Counted from the stretch's first letter, positions 18,001 to 28,087 are shown. The stretch is 64,000 nucleotides of DNA from Algibacter mikhailovii (GCF_014651495.1 NZ_BMWZ01000003.1:1-64000), one strand, 5' to 3'. The notes: a model not told the origin generated them from the sequence alone. Numbers and translations: made by a program.

Positions 18001-20171
18001 ATGGAACAAATTGGACTCCTATTTCAGATGACTTGATATATAGTGGTTCTCAAACAAATACTTTAAATTTCACTAATATTCCATCAAGCATTGATAAATA
18101 TTTATATCGCGTAAAACTTGATAGAATTGGGAACACATGCGGGCTATATTCTGATGTAATTGAATTGACTATCTATCCTTTACCCAGTGTAAATATCCCA
18201 AGTATATATACACAGTGCGATGACGTATCAAATGATGGTCAAGCATTTTTCAACTTAACATTAAATACTATTAAAGAAGAAATTAACCCAAATTACAGTG
18301 CTGAAAATTTAGTTTTCACTTATTACGAATCTGAAAATGAAGCTGAATTGGACACGAATAGAATCGCCAATCCTGAAGCCTATCAGAATAGTTTAGGGTC
18401 CGCTATTGAAACGGTTTGGATTCGGATTGAAAATCCTAATAACTGTTTTAGCGTGGTATCTTTAAACCTTCAAGTTAGTCCTTCCAGTACTGCCTTAGAA
18501 GCCTACACACCAGACGCCTTCTACCGTTGTGATGACGGCGCAAATGTAAGGGATGGCATTTCAACATTTGATTTCTCAGAAATTCAAACCTATATCAAGG
18601 ATGTTATTTTTGCGTCATTCACGGTTTCCGTTCAATTTTATGAGAGCCAGTCAGACGCCGAACTTGAAATTAATCAAATACCAGACATAACTAATCATCA
18701 AAACACCAACTCTCCAAATAACCAAGATATCTGGGTTCGTGTAAAAAGTGATGCCGGGAACGATTGTCTTGGGCTCAAAGTGTTCCCTAACTTACTCATT
18801 GTGGAACAATTACCGGTTGCAAATTCAGTAACCATAGACAGTCAATGTGATTATGATTTAACTGATGATATCCTTTCTTTTCCTTTCGATACTGCTGAAA
18901 TCGAAAATAATATACTAGCTGGTCAGGACTCTAATGCCGTAATTATAACATATTTTGATGCTACCGGAGTCATGTTACCAAGTCCATTACCAAACCCATA
19001 TTTGAGTACCAATCAAACCATAAATGTTCGCGTTACCAATGCAATAACCTCAGCTACTAATGGACCCTGTTATGATGAAACAACATTAACGTTTACGGTA
19101 CATGAACAAGCTATAGCAAACCCAATTATCGATCAAATAGCTTGTGATGGCTCCGCTGGAGATATTGATGATGATGGTTATTATCCATTTGACACATCCA
19201 ATTTCACAAATACCATTTTAGGATCTCAATCAAACATGGCTATTTACTATGACTATATAGATGAAAATGGCACCTTACAAGTTAAACAGTCCAGCCTACC
19301 AAATCCGTTGATTTCAAAAAGTCAAGTTATTAAGGCTGAAGTTATAAACCCAATTAATAATGGTTGTTCTGATTTTACAGAAATCACTTTAACGGTAAAC
19401 CCATTACCAGTCTTCTCGGTTGAGACGCCAAGACTAGTTTGTTCATCTGACCCAAACTTTTCTATTGTTCTTGAACCATTTGAAGAGAACACATCTGAAA
19501 CATTTCAGTATAAATGGTTTTGGACAAGTTTAGATGAATCAACAAAAAATGAGTTTATTTCAAATGACCGTAGAATTACAGTTTCTAAACCTGGTACTTA
19601 TAGCATCGTATTAACAAAAACAGACGGTACCGGTTGTTCTAGTAGTCAAGAAATATTTGTTGATGCCTCAGAATTGGCTACAATCACAGCTGATGATGTC
19701 ACCATTAATGACCTGTCAGAAAATAACACGGTTACCATAGATACCACAAACTTAGGTTCTGGAAACTATCAATATGCTTTAAAATCTGAGGATTCAAACT
19801 TCATTACTTATCAAAATGATCCAGCTTTTTACAATGTGATTCCAGGCTTCTATTCCATTTATGTTAAGGATGACATTTGCGGCACAGCAACCTTAGATAT
19901 TGCTGTAATTGGTCATGACAAATTTTTTACGCCAAACGGCGATGGTTATAATGATTACTGGAAAATAGAAGGGCTGTCATCAACAAGTCAACCCAATAGT
20001 GTGATTTTAATCTATGACCGCTATGGTAAATTGTTAAAACAACTCACGATAAACTCTAATGGTTGGGATGGTACATTTAATGGGGCAAAGCTTCCTTCAG
20101 ATGATTATTGGTTTAGAGTAATGTTGGAAGATGGTAGAGAATTTTCAGGTCATTTTACCTTAAAACGGTAA
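15048..20171 (+). CDS. Giant T9SS type B surface protein with IgGFc-binding-like N terminus (1707 aa)
   Basis: Signal peptide at residues 1-24 (hydrophobic LLFLFLFSGYFGF, cleaved near FSQ). Residues 30 to about 480 resemble the IgGFc-binding N-terminal domain (GGGRDYGIDQIVG, EYIFVRGDGDNEWENVL). Thrombospondin type 3-like calcium-binding repeats follow near 543-565 (DDRDNDGIIDN, DIDNDNDGILN) and again at about 750-910. Four acidic repeat units start at about residues 1055, 1159, 1265 and 1364 (for example CDDVSNDGQAFFNL). The type B T9SS domain is at about 1624-1707 (KFFTPNGDGYNDYW, LPSDDYWFRV). This is a calcium-stabilised, stalk-like adhesin layout. A 234-base gap precedes it with no convincing promoter motif. 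Confidence 0.9.
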   Translation: MHLLNYKLHILLFLFLFSGYFGFSQLSKTHFIPPLTSSSFGNANPDDQYIYLSTTSKADVAYTIIPIGMPSSSNITGTVSNTNTQEIPIGSGNSQLFIASTESSTVVGNKGYIIEADAPIYVSVRMNAGGSAQAGALVSKGISALGNTFRVGSFTNQNPQSNYLNFVSVMASEDNTSITFDNLPAGLIIKNYTGTTPVTSTLNKGESYTIATNSFDSVINQDGLIGTLITSDKPIAVNCGSANGSFGSGGGRDYGIDQIVGLSKVGKEYIFVRGDGDNEWENVLLVPHTTGTTIKINGGPATPISFPYTVIEGNQFNTNGNLYIETSEPVFAYQGVGGLGNNGSPSEANQGMFFVPPLSCETRGNLDNIANINNIGNTNYQGGISIVTKVGATITINNNPINTTPSAVDGKPDYVTYKIKGLNGNISVQSSDELYCAYFNYNGAATSGSFYSGFPSAPEISFDPQFETLGNCIPNITLEAANAENFDSFKWLFDDGSGSGFIDLMINIPEFSPSIPGKYKLVGIITCTGEELESIEIPVSICPDDRDNDGIIDNLDIDNDNDGILNCTESKGDVVMDLSNTRPPRLIFQDGSINSTIATDNIVINRTTPGNSSIRLTATGNIISTIPPDTNGENSYDMTFTESVNIKLSEDTAYIHTSVSNEVFIFKVLPVNKNITLVDPDNRLLVDSNFDGLFETGVTQISGSEIHFKYNPNPNGNTPYEFRANQVDGFQFIHNLQNTLDTSNFQTQMALTCFKNDNDLDGIKDSFDLDSDNDGIPDILEGEGQVLTLSGIDANNDGLDDQFEPIKVPLDSDIDGVFDFYDLDSDNDGIYDLEESGSALNDTNLDGIIDNINATIGVNGWDDNAESAPDSNLIGFEVSDTDSDKSFNYYDSDSDGDSCSDVIEAGFSDGNNNDFLGDLPPTVNENGVVNNANDGYITPNGAYLDYAPLSITLQPTNTQICLFASGMMFVDSPEAETFQWEFSVDGTNWTPISDDLIYSGSQTNTLNFTNIPSSIDKYLYRVKLDRIGNTCGLYSDVIELTIYPLPSVNIPSIYTQCDDVSNDGQAFFNLTLNTIKEEINPNYSAENLVFTYYESENEAELDTNRIANPEAYQNSLGSAIETVWIRIENPNNCFSVVSLNLQVSPSSTALEAYTPDAFYRCDDGANVRDGISTFDFSEIQTYIKDVIFASFTVSVQFYESQSDAELEINQIPDITNHQNTNSPNNQDIWVRVKSDAGNDCLGLKVFPNLLIVEQLPVANSVTIDSQCDYDLTDDILSFPFDTAEIENNILAGQDSNAVIITYFDATGVMLPSPLPNPYLSTNQTINVRVTNAITSATNGPCYDETTLTFTVHEQAIANPIIDQIACDGSAGDIDDDGYYPFDTSNFTNTILGSQSNMAIYYDYIDENGTLQVKQSSLPNPLISKSQVIKAEVINPINNGCSDFTEITLTVNPLPVFSVETPRLVCSSDPNFSIVLEPFEENTSETFQYKWFWTSLDESTKNEFISNDRRITVSKPGTYSIVLTKTDGTGCSSSQEIFVDASELATITADDVTINDLSENNTVTIDTTNLGSGNYQYALKSEDSNFITYQNDPAFYNVIPGFYSIYVKDDICGTATLDIAVIGHDKFFTPNGDGYNDYWKIEGLSSTSQPNSVILIYDRYGKLLKQLTINSNGWDGTFNGAKLPSDDYWFRVMLEDGREFSGHFTLKR

Positions 20172-20197
20172 TTTACACCCCTAAAAAAACCGTTTTA
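20161..20197 (+). terminator. Possible terminator after the 1707-aa gene
   Basis: A 9-base inverted repeat (TAAAACGGT at 20161-20169 and ACCGTTTTA at 20189-20197) overlaps the stop codon and has a 19-base loop. The loop is long and the T-run short, so termination is uncertain. Confidence 0.35.
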
Positions 20198-20303
20198 TCG
20201 TAAATATCTGATTTAGTTCTATCTCGCCGTGATATTCTTCATTTTTTTAAATAAATTTACTCCCTCTCTTAGTTTATCTTATGCGCATGTTTTGCTAAGA
20301 TTA

Positions 20304-23300
20304 ATGAAAATTACCATAAGCATGAAAACTATTTTTTCACTAACCTTATTGCTTGGCTTATTAGTTAACTTTACAACTAATGCGCAACAAATTACTACGG
20401 ATAGTTCGGCTTCTTTGGAAAGTCTTATATCTAATAATCTAGCAGAAGGTTGTGTTGAAATCACCAATATAACTTCTTCTGTTAATGGTAGCAGTAGTAA
20501 CATAGAAAGCTATGGTTATTTTGAAAAAGGCGCATCAAATTTCCCTTTTGAAAATGGCATTGTACTTTCAACAGGTAACGTGAATTCAGCTGGAAATGTG
20601 GTTAACACGGAAATTTTAGCTGAAGGCGATGATAATTGGAAAACCGATACAGACCTTGAAGACGCCCTAAACATATCAAATACAATAAATGCAACCTCCG
20701 TAGAGTTTGATTTTGTATCCTTCTCTAATCAAATTCAATTTAACTATCTCTTAGCCTCAGAAGAATACTATCAAAACAACCCTTGTGAATACTCTGATGG
20801 ATTTGCATTCTTAATCAGAGAAGCAGGCAGTTCAGATCCTTACCAAAATATTGCTCTTATTCCAGGAACTAATACCCCTGTAAACACAAAAACGATTCAT
20901 GAAAATATTGTGGGTTTTTGTCCTGCTGAAAATGAAGCTTATTTTGACAGATTAAATTCTGGTGACACCAACTTTAATGGAAGAACAAAGGTACTCACTG
21001 CTAATGCTGCAATCACACCAAATGTAAAATATCATATTAAACTAGTCATCGCTGATCAAACCGACTACAAGTTTGATTCCGCCGTTTTTATTGAAGGTAA
21101 TAGTTTTAATGCGTCTGTAGATTTAGGTCCAGATATTTCAACCTGTGCTACAACAGTTGACTTAGATGCTAATATTAATAACAACCAGGCAACCTATAGT
21201 TGGTTTTTAAACGATGTCCTAATTCCCGGTGCAACTGACCCTGAATATAAGGTAGAAGCCTCTGGGCGTTATACTGTACAAATTACAATCCAGGTAAATA
21301 GCACCTCTTGTATTATTACAGATGATATTGAAATCACGCTAGAAGGAGAACAAGTTTCTACAGGAATTCAAGATTATATTCTTTGCGATGACAAAAGCAA
21401 TGACGGCATAGAAACGTTTGATTTTAATACTAAAAACGATGAAATTAGGTTTTCTGTCCCTAGTGGTAATTACGTGATTTCATACCATACTTCTAATAAT
21501 GATGCCGTAAATAAAACAAACAGCTTACCGCCTGCATACGAGAATAAAGCAAATCCAGAAACCATTCATGTAAGAATTGAAGATATTGACAATGGCTGTC
21601 TTGCGTTCTCAACATTTAACTTAATGGTAAATGAAGTTCCAGATGTTACAGCTCCTGAACCTTTAATTGTTTGTGAAGATCTTGATAATGATGGATTTGT
21701 TATTATTGACTTAACACAGGCGGATGATGGGATTACAAATAATGATAGCACGCTTCAAGTGACCTACCATTATTCGCAGGAAGATGCGGATAGTGGTTTT
21801 TACCCTATCTATCCCCCATACCAAAACACAAACCCAACAGACACTCTATTTGTGAGAGTATACAATCCTTTCACTGGCTGTCATAACACAACGACCATAG
21901 AGGTGACGGTAAAACCAAATCCAAAAATCAACATAGAAGATCCCCATTGGATTAATGCCTGTGAAGAAAACTCAGATGGCTTTGCTGTTTTTGATTTAAC
22001 TACTGTTTTGGGCAGTATCTTAAATGGTGTTACTGATGCCGGTACCACATTTCATTTAAATGAAGAAGATGCTATGTCCGGTCTTAATAAGATAGAGAAC
22101 GTTACAGATTATGAAAATGTAAACATAAACACGCAAATAATTTATGTTAGAGTGGAAGATGCCGAAACAGGTTGCTATTCAATTACCACTGTTCAGCTCA
22201 CAACAAACTTAGTACAAAATGGTAATGATTATGACCGATATTCAGTTTGTGATGATATATCTAACGACGGCATTGAAGATTTTAACCTCTTAGAAATTGA
22301 GGAGGACATAATAAGAGAATATGGCGCCAATTTAGAGGTGATTTTTTATAGAAGTCAAGAAGATTTAGATGCCGAAATCAATCCTTTGAACAAAGCTATT
22401 CCTTTAACAGTTAACACAAGCCCAACGACCATTTACACTCAGGTTGTGGATGATTTATGTATAGTAAATTTACTAATAGATTTAGTAATAAATCCTGCAT
22501 TAGAGCTACCAGACATAAATAGTTTGGACTACTGTGATACCGATACTGATGGTTTTACGTCTATAGTCCTTGAAACCTTTAATGCAGAACTAACTCAAGG
22601 CATATCTCCGGTAACCATCAATTACTATTTATCTGAAACAGATGCGCTGAATGACGAAAACAGATTACCTGAAACGTATTTTAATGATGAGAATCCAAAA
22701 GAAATCTTTATTAGAGTTACTAACCCTCAAAGTGGTTGTGTCGCTGTTAAGCCCATTCAACTTAATATAATTACTGCTCCGGCAGTAAATTTTCCGGATC
22801 CAATAATTATTTGTGATGATGATCAAGATGCTTTTTCTATTATTGATTTAACTCAAATAGTACCAGATATTGTTTCAGATACGTCCAATTTAGAAATCTC
22901 TTATTTCGATGATTACGGAAAAGCGTTTAACAATCAAAACCCTATTGATACTCCTGAGTCATTTAATGCCACCAATCAAAATATTTATTTTAGAGTAGAA
23001 AGCACAACCACATCTTGTTTTAACATTTCAACTGTTTTTGTTAATGTAAATACGCTTCCCGTATTTCCAGATATTAGCACTTTTGAAAACTGTGAATCAG
23101 ATGGAAATGAAATAACCGATTTTTATTTTTATACTAAAGATACCGAAATTCTTAATGGACAATCTGGAAAACAGGTGCTTTACTTTGAAACCGAGCAAGA
23201 CGCCATTAACAGAACAAATGAAATTGATAAGTTTAATGCCTATGAAAACAAATCAAACCCTCAAGATATCTTCGTTAGGGTTGAAAGTATATCTGACCAA

Positions 23301-25997
23301 GATTGCTATGGTACTTCTTCATTTGATTTAGAAGTAGGTTCTATTCCGCTATTTAATGAGCCTGAAGATTTTCGAGTTTGCGACGACATTTCAAATGATG
23401 CCATAGAAATATTTGACCTTAATTCTAGAATTGAAGCTATGAAGGCAGGCATCAATGATAATTTAACCATAACACTTCATACCAGTAGTTTTGATGCAGA
23501 AAACGGATTTAATGAAATAGATCCGGTTTTCTCTAATACGGTCAATCCCCAACAAATTTATGCTAGAATTACAAATGGTACCTATTGTCATGGTACCACC
23601 TCATTTGCCCTTAGCGTGGTTCAAGTTCCAAATACCACAGAACCTTCACCATTAAGAGTCTGCGATACTGATTATGATGGTTTAGCTACTTTTGACTTAA
23701 CCCTATCTGAGCTGCAAATTTTGGATCTAAGACAAAATAATCTAGAAATAACATATCATACGTCACAAACCGGAGTAGATAACCATACAGAAATTATTAC
23801 TGATCCTGAGAATTTCAATAACCTAGCAAATCCTTCGCAAGTATTTATTAAAATCAACAATGTCATATCAGATTGTTATGTAAGCCTACCTATTGATCTT
23901 GTTGTCGATTTACCGCCACCTATTATAAGATTTGACACCTATGAAATATGTGATAACCCCAGTCGTTATTTCGACCTTAACACCATTAATTCTGAAATAT
24001 CCGATAATGATTCTGACGCAATAATTTCATATTATTCGAATGATACAGATGCAGAAAATGGTACTAATGCAATAAGTACAGATTATAATTATGTAACCAC
24101 TAACGACACCATTTTCCTAAGAATAGAGTCTGCAAGTAGAGGTTGTCATTATGTATATCCTTTTCAACTTAAAATCAACCCTTTACCTATTGCCAATCAA
24201 CCAAACGATCTTGAAATATGTGATGATTCAACTGCTGATGGCTTTGAGTTCGTAAACCTAGCTTCTGTGAATAACAGCATTTTAGGAGGGCAAAACCCCG
24301 TTGACTTTACGGTATCCTATTATGATAACTTGGCTTCTGCTAATTCTGCTATTTCTAGCTTATCAAGTAATTTCAACACCCAAAATGGCCAAACAATATA
24401 CGCTAGAATAGAAAATAATGTAACGGGCTGCTATAGCACCACACAATTTAACACCATTGTTCACCTCTACCCTAATAATGTAGACCCGCTTGTACAGTGT
24501 GATGTTGATTATGATGAAACTGTTGTATTTGATATTTCTACAAACGAAGCTGCATTATTTGCCATACCTTCAGATAACATTATTGTTTCGTTTTATGACA
24601 ATTTAGATGACATCGATAACGACGCAGCAGCCATTTCAAATCCAACCAATTATACCAATTTATCACAACCTCAGAATGTATATATTAAAGTTTTTAATAT
24701 CTCGGCTAATTGCTATAACATAATAAGTCAAGAACTTATTGTAACATCACCTCCCGAAATCATAAGGTTTAACACCTATGAAATTTGTGATAACCCGACC
24801 AAATACTTTAATTTAAGCACCATAGACAATATCATTGTTAACAATGACTCTGATGCACTAATAAGTTATTATAGTACTGCGTTAAATGCAGAAAATGGCA
24901 TTGATGCATTAGGTTTTGATTACAACTACACAACCACAAGTGACACTATATATATTAGAATTGAATCTCGTTCAAGAGGTTGTCATTATGTATATCCCTT
25001 CCAACTCATTATAAACCCATTACCAATCGCGATCACACCAAATAATATGGAAGCCTGTGATGATGATTATGATAATAGTTATGAATTTGATTTGACACAG
25101 CAGAATAGTCAAATTATTGGCAATCAAAACGCTAATGACTTTGAAATCTCTTATTTCTTAGACGAAAACAACGCCAATGGATTAATAAATAAACTGAATG
25201 ATTTTCACACGGTAAATACGGATGCACAGATATATGCCCGAATAGAAAATAAAGTTACAGGGTGTTACAGTCTTACCAATTTCTTAGTTTTCGTTAGAAG
25301 AAAACCAGTAAATAATATTGAAGATCAGGTAATCTGTCTCGACAATTTCCCATTGCAAGTAAATGTAGACACAGGCTTTCCAACAGATACTTATCTGTGG
25401 TTACCAGGTGGGCAAACCACGCCGGAAATAGATATTACAGAAATTGGAGATTACAACCTAACCGTTACCTCAGCTTTTGGATGTGTTACTTCGAAATCAT
25501 TTAATGTTATCGAGTCAGAACAAGCGACAATTGAATTTGAGGAAACCGTAGATTTTTCAGACCCTAATAACATCACCATTACAATTAGTGGTATTGGAGA
25601 TTACTTATATCAAATAGATGATGAAGAACCACAACGTTCCAATTTCTTTGATAATGTTAGATTGGGATTACGAAAAATTACAATCATAGATTTAAATGGC
25701 TGCAGCTCAGTAACTAAAGATGTCATGGTTTTTGACACGCCCAAATACTTTACGCCCAATAACGATGGCTATAATGATACTTGGCATATTACGGGGGTTG
25801 ACCAACTTAATGGAACACTTATTTATATTTATAACCGTCAGGGTAAATTGCTAAAAACACTACCTCACACGTCCATTGGTTGGGATGGCACTTATAATGG
25901 CGCCAATATGCCTGCAGATGATTACTGGTTTAATGCTGACATTAATTATAAAGGAGAACGTCTAAATCTTCAAGGACACTTTGCTTTGAAACGATAG
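20304..25997 (+). CDS. Giant T9SS type B protein with choice-of-anchor L domain and 14 acidic repeats
   Basis: The open frame begins at 20229, but a signal peptide starts at M26 (20304) or M32 (20322), with cleavage near TNAQ, so I use 20304 (1897 aa). Residues up to about 300 match the choice-of-anchor L domain (NGIVLSTGNV, NFLLASEEYY-like YLLASEEYY, CEYSDGFAFLI). From about 360 to 1680 come 14 units of roughly 90 residues, each starting with a Cys-Asp-rich acidic box (CDDKSNDGIETFDF, CEDLDNDGFVIIDL, CDTDTDGFTSIVL and so on) and ending with I.VR(V/I)...GC. The type B T9SS domain starts near residue 1815 (KYFTPNNDGYNDTW, MPADDYWFNA). Acidic boxes could bind calcium. It is a likely long adhesin fibre. 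Confidence 0.9.
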   Translation: MKITISMKTIFSLTLLLGLLVNFTTNAQQITTDSSASLESLISNNLAEGCVEITNITSSVNGSSSNIESYGYFEKGASNFPFENGIVLSTGNVNSAGNVVNTEILAEGDDNWKTDTDLEDALNISNTINATSVEFDFVSFSNQIQFNYLLASEEYYQNNPCEYSDGFAFLIREAGSSDPYQNIALIPGTNTPVNTKTIHENIVGFCPAENEAYFDRLNSGDTNFNGRTKVLTANAAITPNVKYHIKLVIADQTDYKFDSAVFIEGNSFNASVDLGPDISTCATTVDLDANINNNQATYSWFLNDVLIPGATDPEYKVEASGRYTVQITIQVNSTSCIITDDIEITLEGEQVSTGIQDYILCDDKSNDGIETFDFNTKNDEIRFSVPSGNYVISYHTSNNDAVNKTNSLPPAYENKANPETIHVRIEDIDNGCLAFSTFNLMVNEVPDVTAPEPLIVCEDLDNDGFVIIDLTQADDGITNNDSTLQVTYHYSQEDADSGFYPIYPPYQNTNPTDTLFVRVYNPFTGCHNTTTIEVTVKPNPKINIEDPHWINACEENSDGFAVFDLTTVLGSILNGVTDAGTTFHLNEEDAMSGLNKIENVTDYENVNINTQIIYVRVEDAETGCYSITTVQLTTNLVQNGNDYDRYSVCDDISNDGIEDFNLLEIEEDIIREYGANLEVIFYRSQEDLDAEINPLNKAIPLTVNTSPTTIYTQVVDDLCIVNLLIDLVINPALELPDINSLDYCDTDTDGFTSIVLETFNAELTQGISPVTINYYLSETDALNDENRLPETYFNDENPKEIFIRVTNPQSGCVAVKPIQLNIITAPAVNFPDPIIICDDDQDAFSIIDLTQIVPDIVSDTSNLEISYFDDYGKAFNNQNPIDTPESFNATNQNIYFRVESTTTSCFNISTVFVNVNTLPVFPDISTFENCESDGNEITDFYFYTKDTEILNGQSGKQVLYFETEQDAINRTNEIDKFNAYENKSNPQDIFVRVESISDQDCYGTSSFDLEVGSIPLFNEPEDFRVCDDISNDAIEIFDLNSRIEAMKAGINDNLTITLHTSSFDAENGFNEIDPVFSNTVNPQQIYARITNGTYCHGTTSFALSVVQVPNTTEPSPLRVCDTDYDGLATFDLTLSELQILDLRQNNLEITYHTSQTGVDNHTEIITDPENFNNLANPSQVFIKINNVISDCYVSLPIDLVVDLPPPIIRFDTYEICDNPSRYFDLNTINSEISDNDSDAIISYYSNDTDAENGTNAISTDYNYVTTNDTIFLRIESASRGCHYVYPFQLKINPLPIANQPNDLEICDDSTADGFEFVNLASVNNSILGGQNPVDFTVSYYDNLASANSAISSLSSNFNTQNGQTIYARIENNVTGCYSTTQFNTIVHLYPNNVDPLVQCDVDYDETVVFDISTNEAALFAIPSDNIIVSFYDNLDDIDNDAAAISNPTNYTNLSQPQNVYIKVFNISANCYNIISQELIVTSPPEIIRFNTYEICDNPTKYFNLSTIDNIIVNNDSDALISYYSTALNAENGIDALGFDYNYTTTSDTIYIRIESRSRGCHYVYPFQLIINPLPIAITPNNMEACDDDYDNSYEFDLTQQNSQIIGNQNANDFEISYFLDENNANGLINKLNDFHTVNTDAQIYARIENKVTGCYSLTNFLVFVRRKPVNNIEDQVICLDNFPLQVNVDTGFPTDTYLWLPGGQTTPEIDITEIGDYNLTVTSAFGCVTSKSFNVIESEQATIEFEETVDFSDPNNITITISGIGDYLYQIDDEEPQRSNFFDNVRLGLRKITIIDLNGCSSVTKDVMVFDTPKYFTPNNDGYNDTWHITGVDQLNGTLIYIYNRQGKLLKTLPHTSIGWDGTYNGANMPADDYWFNADINYKGERLNLQGHFALKR
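23641..25311 (+). repeat. Duplicated three-unit block inside the 14-repeat protein
   Basis: Units starting near 23641, 23913 and 24195 recur in the same order near 24470, 24751 and 25027. The middle unit is the most alike: both copies read TYEICDNP, then SRGCHYVYPFQL and NPLPIA, and the DNA around the SRGCHYVYP codons is nearly identical. The offset is about 835 bases (about 279 residues), which points to one tandem duplication of three units after the array had formed. Confidence 0.75.
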
Positions 25998-26024
25998 CAT
26001 AACTATTTTGCTTAATTTTGCCAT

Positions 26025-28028
26025 ATGCAATTTAAAATAGAATCCGAATTCAAACCTACAGGTGACCAACCTGAAGCTATAAAACAATTAGTACATGGTA
26101 TTTCATCTAATGAAAAGTATCAAACCTTACTAGGAGTAACAGGGTCAGGGAAAACATTTACGGTTGCCAATGTCATTGAAGAAGTGCAAAGGCCAACCTT
26201 AGTTTTAGCTCATAACAAAACGCTTGCTGCACAATTATACTCTGAGTTTAAACAGTTCTTCCCTAACAATGCTGTGGAATACTTTGTGTCTTATTATGAT
26301 TACTACCAACCAGAAGCTTACATTCCTGTTACTGGCGTTTTTATAGAAAAGGATTTATCTATAAATGAGGAAATTGAGAAAATGCGCTTGAGCGCAACCT
26401 CTTCCCTACTTTCTGGACGCAGAGATGTGTTAGTAGTAGCATCCGTTTCCTGTATTTATGGTATTGGAAACCCTATTGAATTTCAAAAAAGTGTGATCTC
26501 CTTGAAACGCGACCAAGTCATTTCAAGAACAAAATTACTTCATCAATTGGTGCAAAGTCTTTACTCTAGAACTGAAGCCGATTTTAGACATGGTAATTTT
26601 AGAATAAAAGGAGATACTGTTGATATTTTTCCGAGTTATGCAGATGACGCATTTAGGATTCATTTTTTTGGCGATGAAATTGAAGATATTGAGTCATTCA
26701 ATATTCAAACAAATCAAGTGGTTGAAAAATATGATCAACTCACTATATACCCGGCAAACATGTTTGTCACATCGCCTGATGTGCTCCAAAACGCAATCAC
26801 TGCCATTCAAGATGATTTGGTGAAACAACACGATTATTTTAAAGAAATTGGCAAACATCTAGAGGCCAAACGTCTTAAAGAACGTACAGAATTTGACCTT
26901 GAAATGATTCGGGAACTTGGTTACTGCTCAGGTATTGAAAATTACTCACGTTATTTAGATCAAAGATTACCCGGAACAAGACCCTTCTGCTTATTAGACT
27001 ATTTCCCAGATGATTATTTAATGGTAGTTGATGAAAGTCATGTCACCATTTCTCAAGTACACGCCATGTATGGTGGTGACCGCAGTAGAAAAGAAAACTT
27101 AGTAGAATATGGATTTAGATTACCGGCTGCAATGGATAACAGGCCTCTTAAATTTGAAGAATTTGAGGCCATTCAAAGGCAAGTGATTTATGTAAGTGCT
27201 ACCCCTGCAGATTACGAACTACAAAAAACAGATGGTGTTTACGTAGAACAAGTGATAAGACCAACAGGCTTATTAGACCCAATAATTGAGGTTCGACCAA
27301 GCTTGAATCAAATCGATGATCTCATTGAAGAAATCCAGCAGCGTATTGAAAAAGATGAACGCACATTGGTAACGACCCTAACCAAACGTATGGCAGAAGA
27401 GCTTACTAAATACCTTGATCGTATTCAAATAAGATGTCGCTATATACACAGTGATGTAGATACGTTGGAACGTGTTGAAATTATGCAGGATTTACGTAAA
27501 GGACTATTTGATGTTTTAGTTGGTGTTAATTTACTTCGTGAAGGTTTAGACTTACCTGAGGTATCCTTAGTTGCTATTCTGGATGCAGATAAAGAAGGCT
27601 TTCTGCGCTCGGCGCGTTCTTTGACACAAACCGTAGGCCGCGCTGCTAGAAACCTAAACGGTAAAGCCATAATGTATGCTGACAAAGTAACAAAAAGTAT
27701 GCAGAAAACCATTGACGAAACCGCATACAGAAGAGAAAAACAAATAGCCTATAACACAGAAAATAATTTAAAACCTCAGGCCTTAAATAAGAATTTAGAT
27801 AACGTTCTGACTAAAAACTCTGTAAGTACATACAGTTATGAACTCGAAGCTGCCAAGGCTGCTGAACCAGAAAGTTTGTATTTGAGTAAGCCTGAACTTG
27901 AAAATAAGATTCGCGAAAAAAGAAAGCTTATGGAACAGGCTGCAAAAGCACTAGATTTTATCGTTGCAGCTAAACTCCGTGATGAGATTAAAAGTTATCA
28001 GGATAAACTAGAAAAGCTAAAAGTGTAA
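26025..28028 (+). CDS. uvrB: Excinuclease ABC subunit B
   Basis: DNA-damage-loading helicase subunit of nucleotide excision repair. 667 residues, the usual length. Walker A GVTGSGKT at 37-44, the beta-hairpin segment YYDYYQPEAYIP near 91 that clamps DNA, DEXH-type VDESHVT near 337, YVSATPADYE near 385, helicase motifs VGVNLLREGLDLPEV and QTVGRAARN, and a C-terminal UVR domain (residues 625-665, DFIVAAKLRDEIKSY) that contacts UvrA and UvrC. ATG start at 26025 is 27 bases after the preceding stop; a TAATTTTG at 26013-26020 would give a very short leader. Confidence 0.97.
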   Translation: MQFKIESEFKPTGDQPEAIKQLVHGISSNEKYQTLLGVTGSGKTFTVANVIEEVQRPTLVLAHNKTLAAQLYSEFKQFFPNNAVEYFVSYYDYYQPEAYIPVTGVFIEKDLSINEEIEKMRLSATSSLLSGRRDVLVVASVSCIYGIGNPIEFQKSVISLKRDQVISRTKLLHQLVQSLYSRTEADFRHGNFRIKGDTVDIFPSYADDAFRIHFFGDEIEDIESFNIQTNQVVEKYDQLTIYPANMFVTSPDVLQNAITAIQDDLVKQHDYFKEIGKHLEAKRLKERTEFDLEMIRELGYCSGIENYSRYLDQRLPGTRPFCLLDYFPDDYLMVVDESHVTISQVHAMYGGDRSRKENLVEYGFRLPAAMDNRPLKFEEFEAIQRQVIYVSATPADYELQKTDGVYVEQVIRPTGLLDPIIEVRPSLNQIDDLIEEIQQRIEKDERTLVTTLTKRMAEELTKYLDRIQIRCRYIHSDVDTLERVEIMQDLRKGLFDVLVGVNLLREGLDLPEVSLVAILDADKEGFLRSARSLTQTVGRAARNLNGKAIMYADKVTKSMQKTIDETAYRREKQIAYNTENNLKPQALNKNLDNVLTKNSVSTYSYELEAAKAAEPESLYLSKPELENKIREKRKLMEQAAKALDFIVAAKLRDEIKSYQDKLEKLKV

Positions 28029-28045
28029 CTTTTAGCTTTTCTTTT
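28011..28045 (+). terminator. Rho-independent terminator of uvrB
   Basis: A 14-base inverted repeat (GAAAAGCTAAAAGT and its complement) with a 3-base loop spans the uvrB stop codon and is followed by a T-rich tract. Confidence 0.65.
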
Positions 28046-28087
28046 CCCAAAAAGTGGGCAACATGATACTCCCACCTATCTTTGCTA

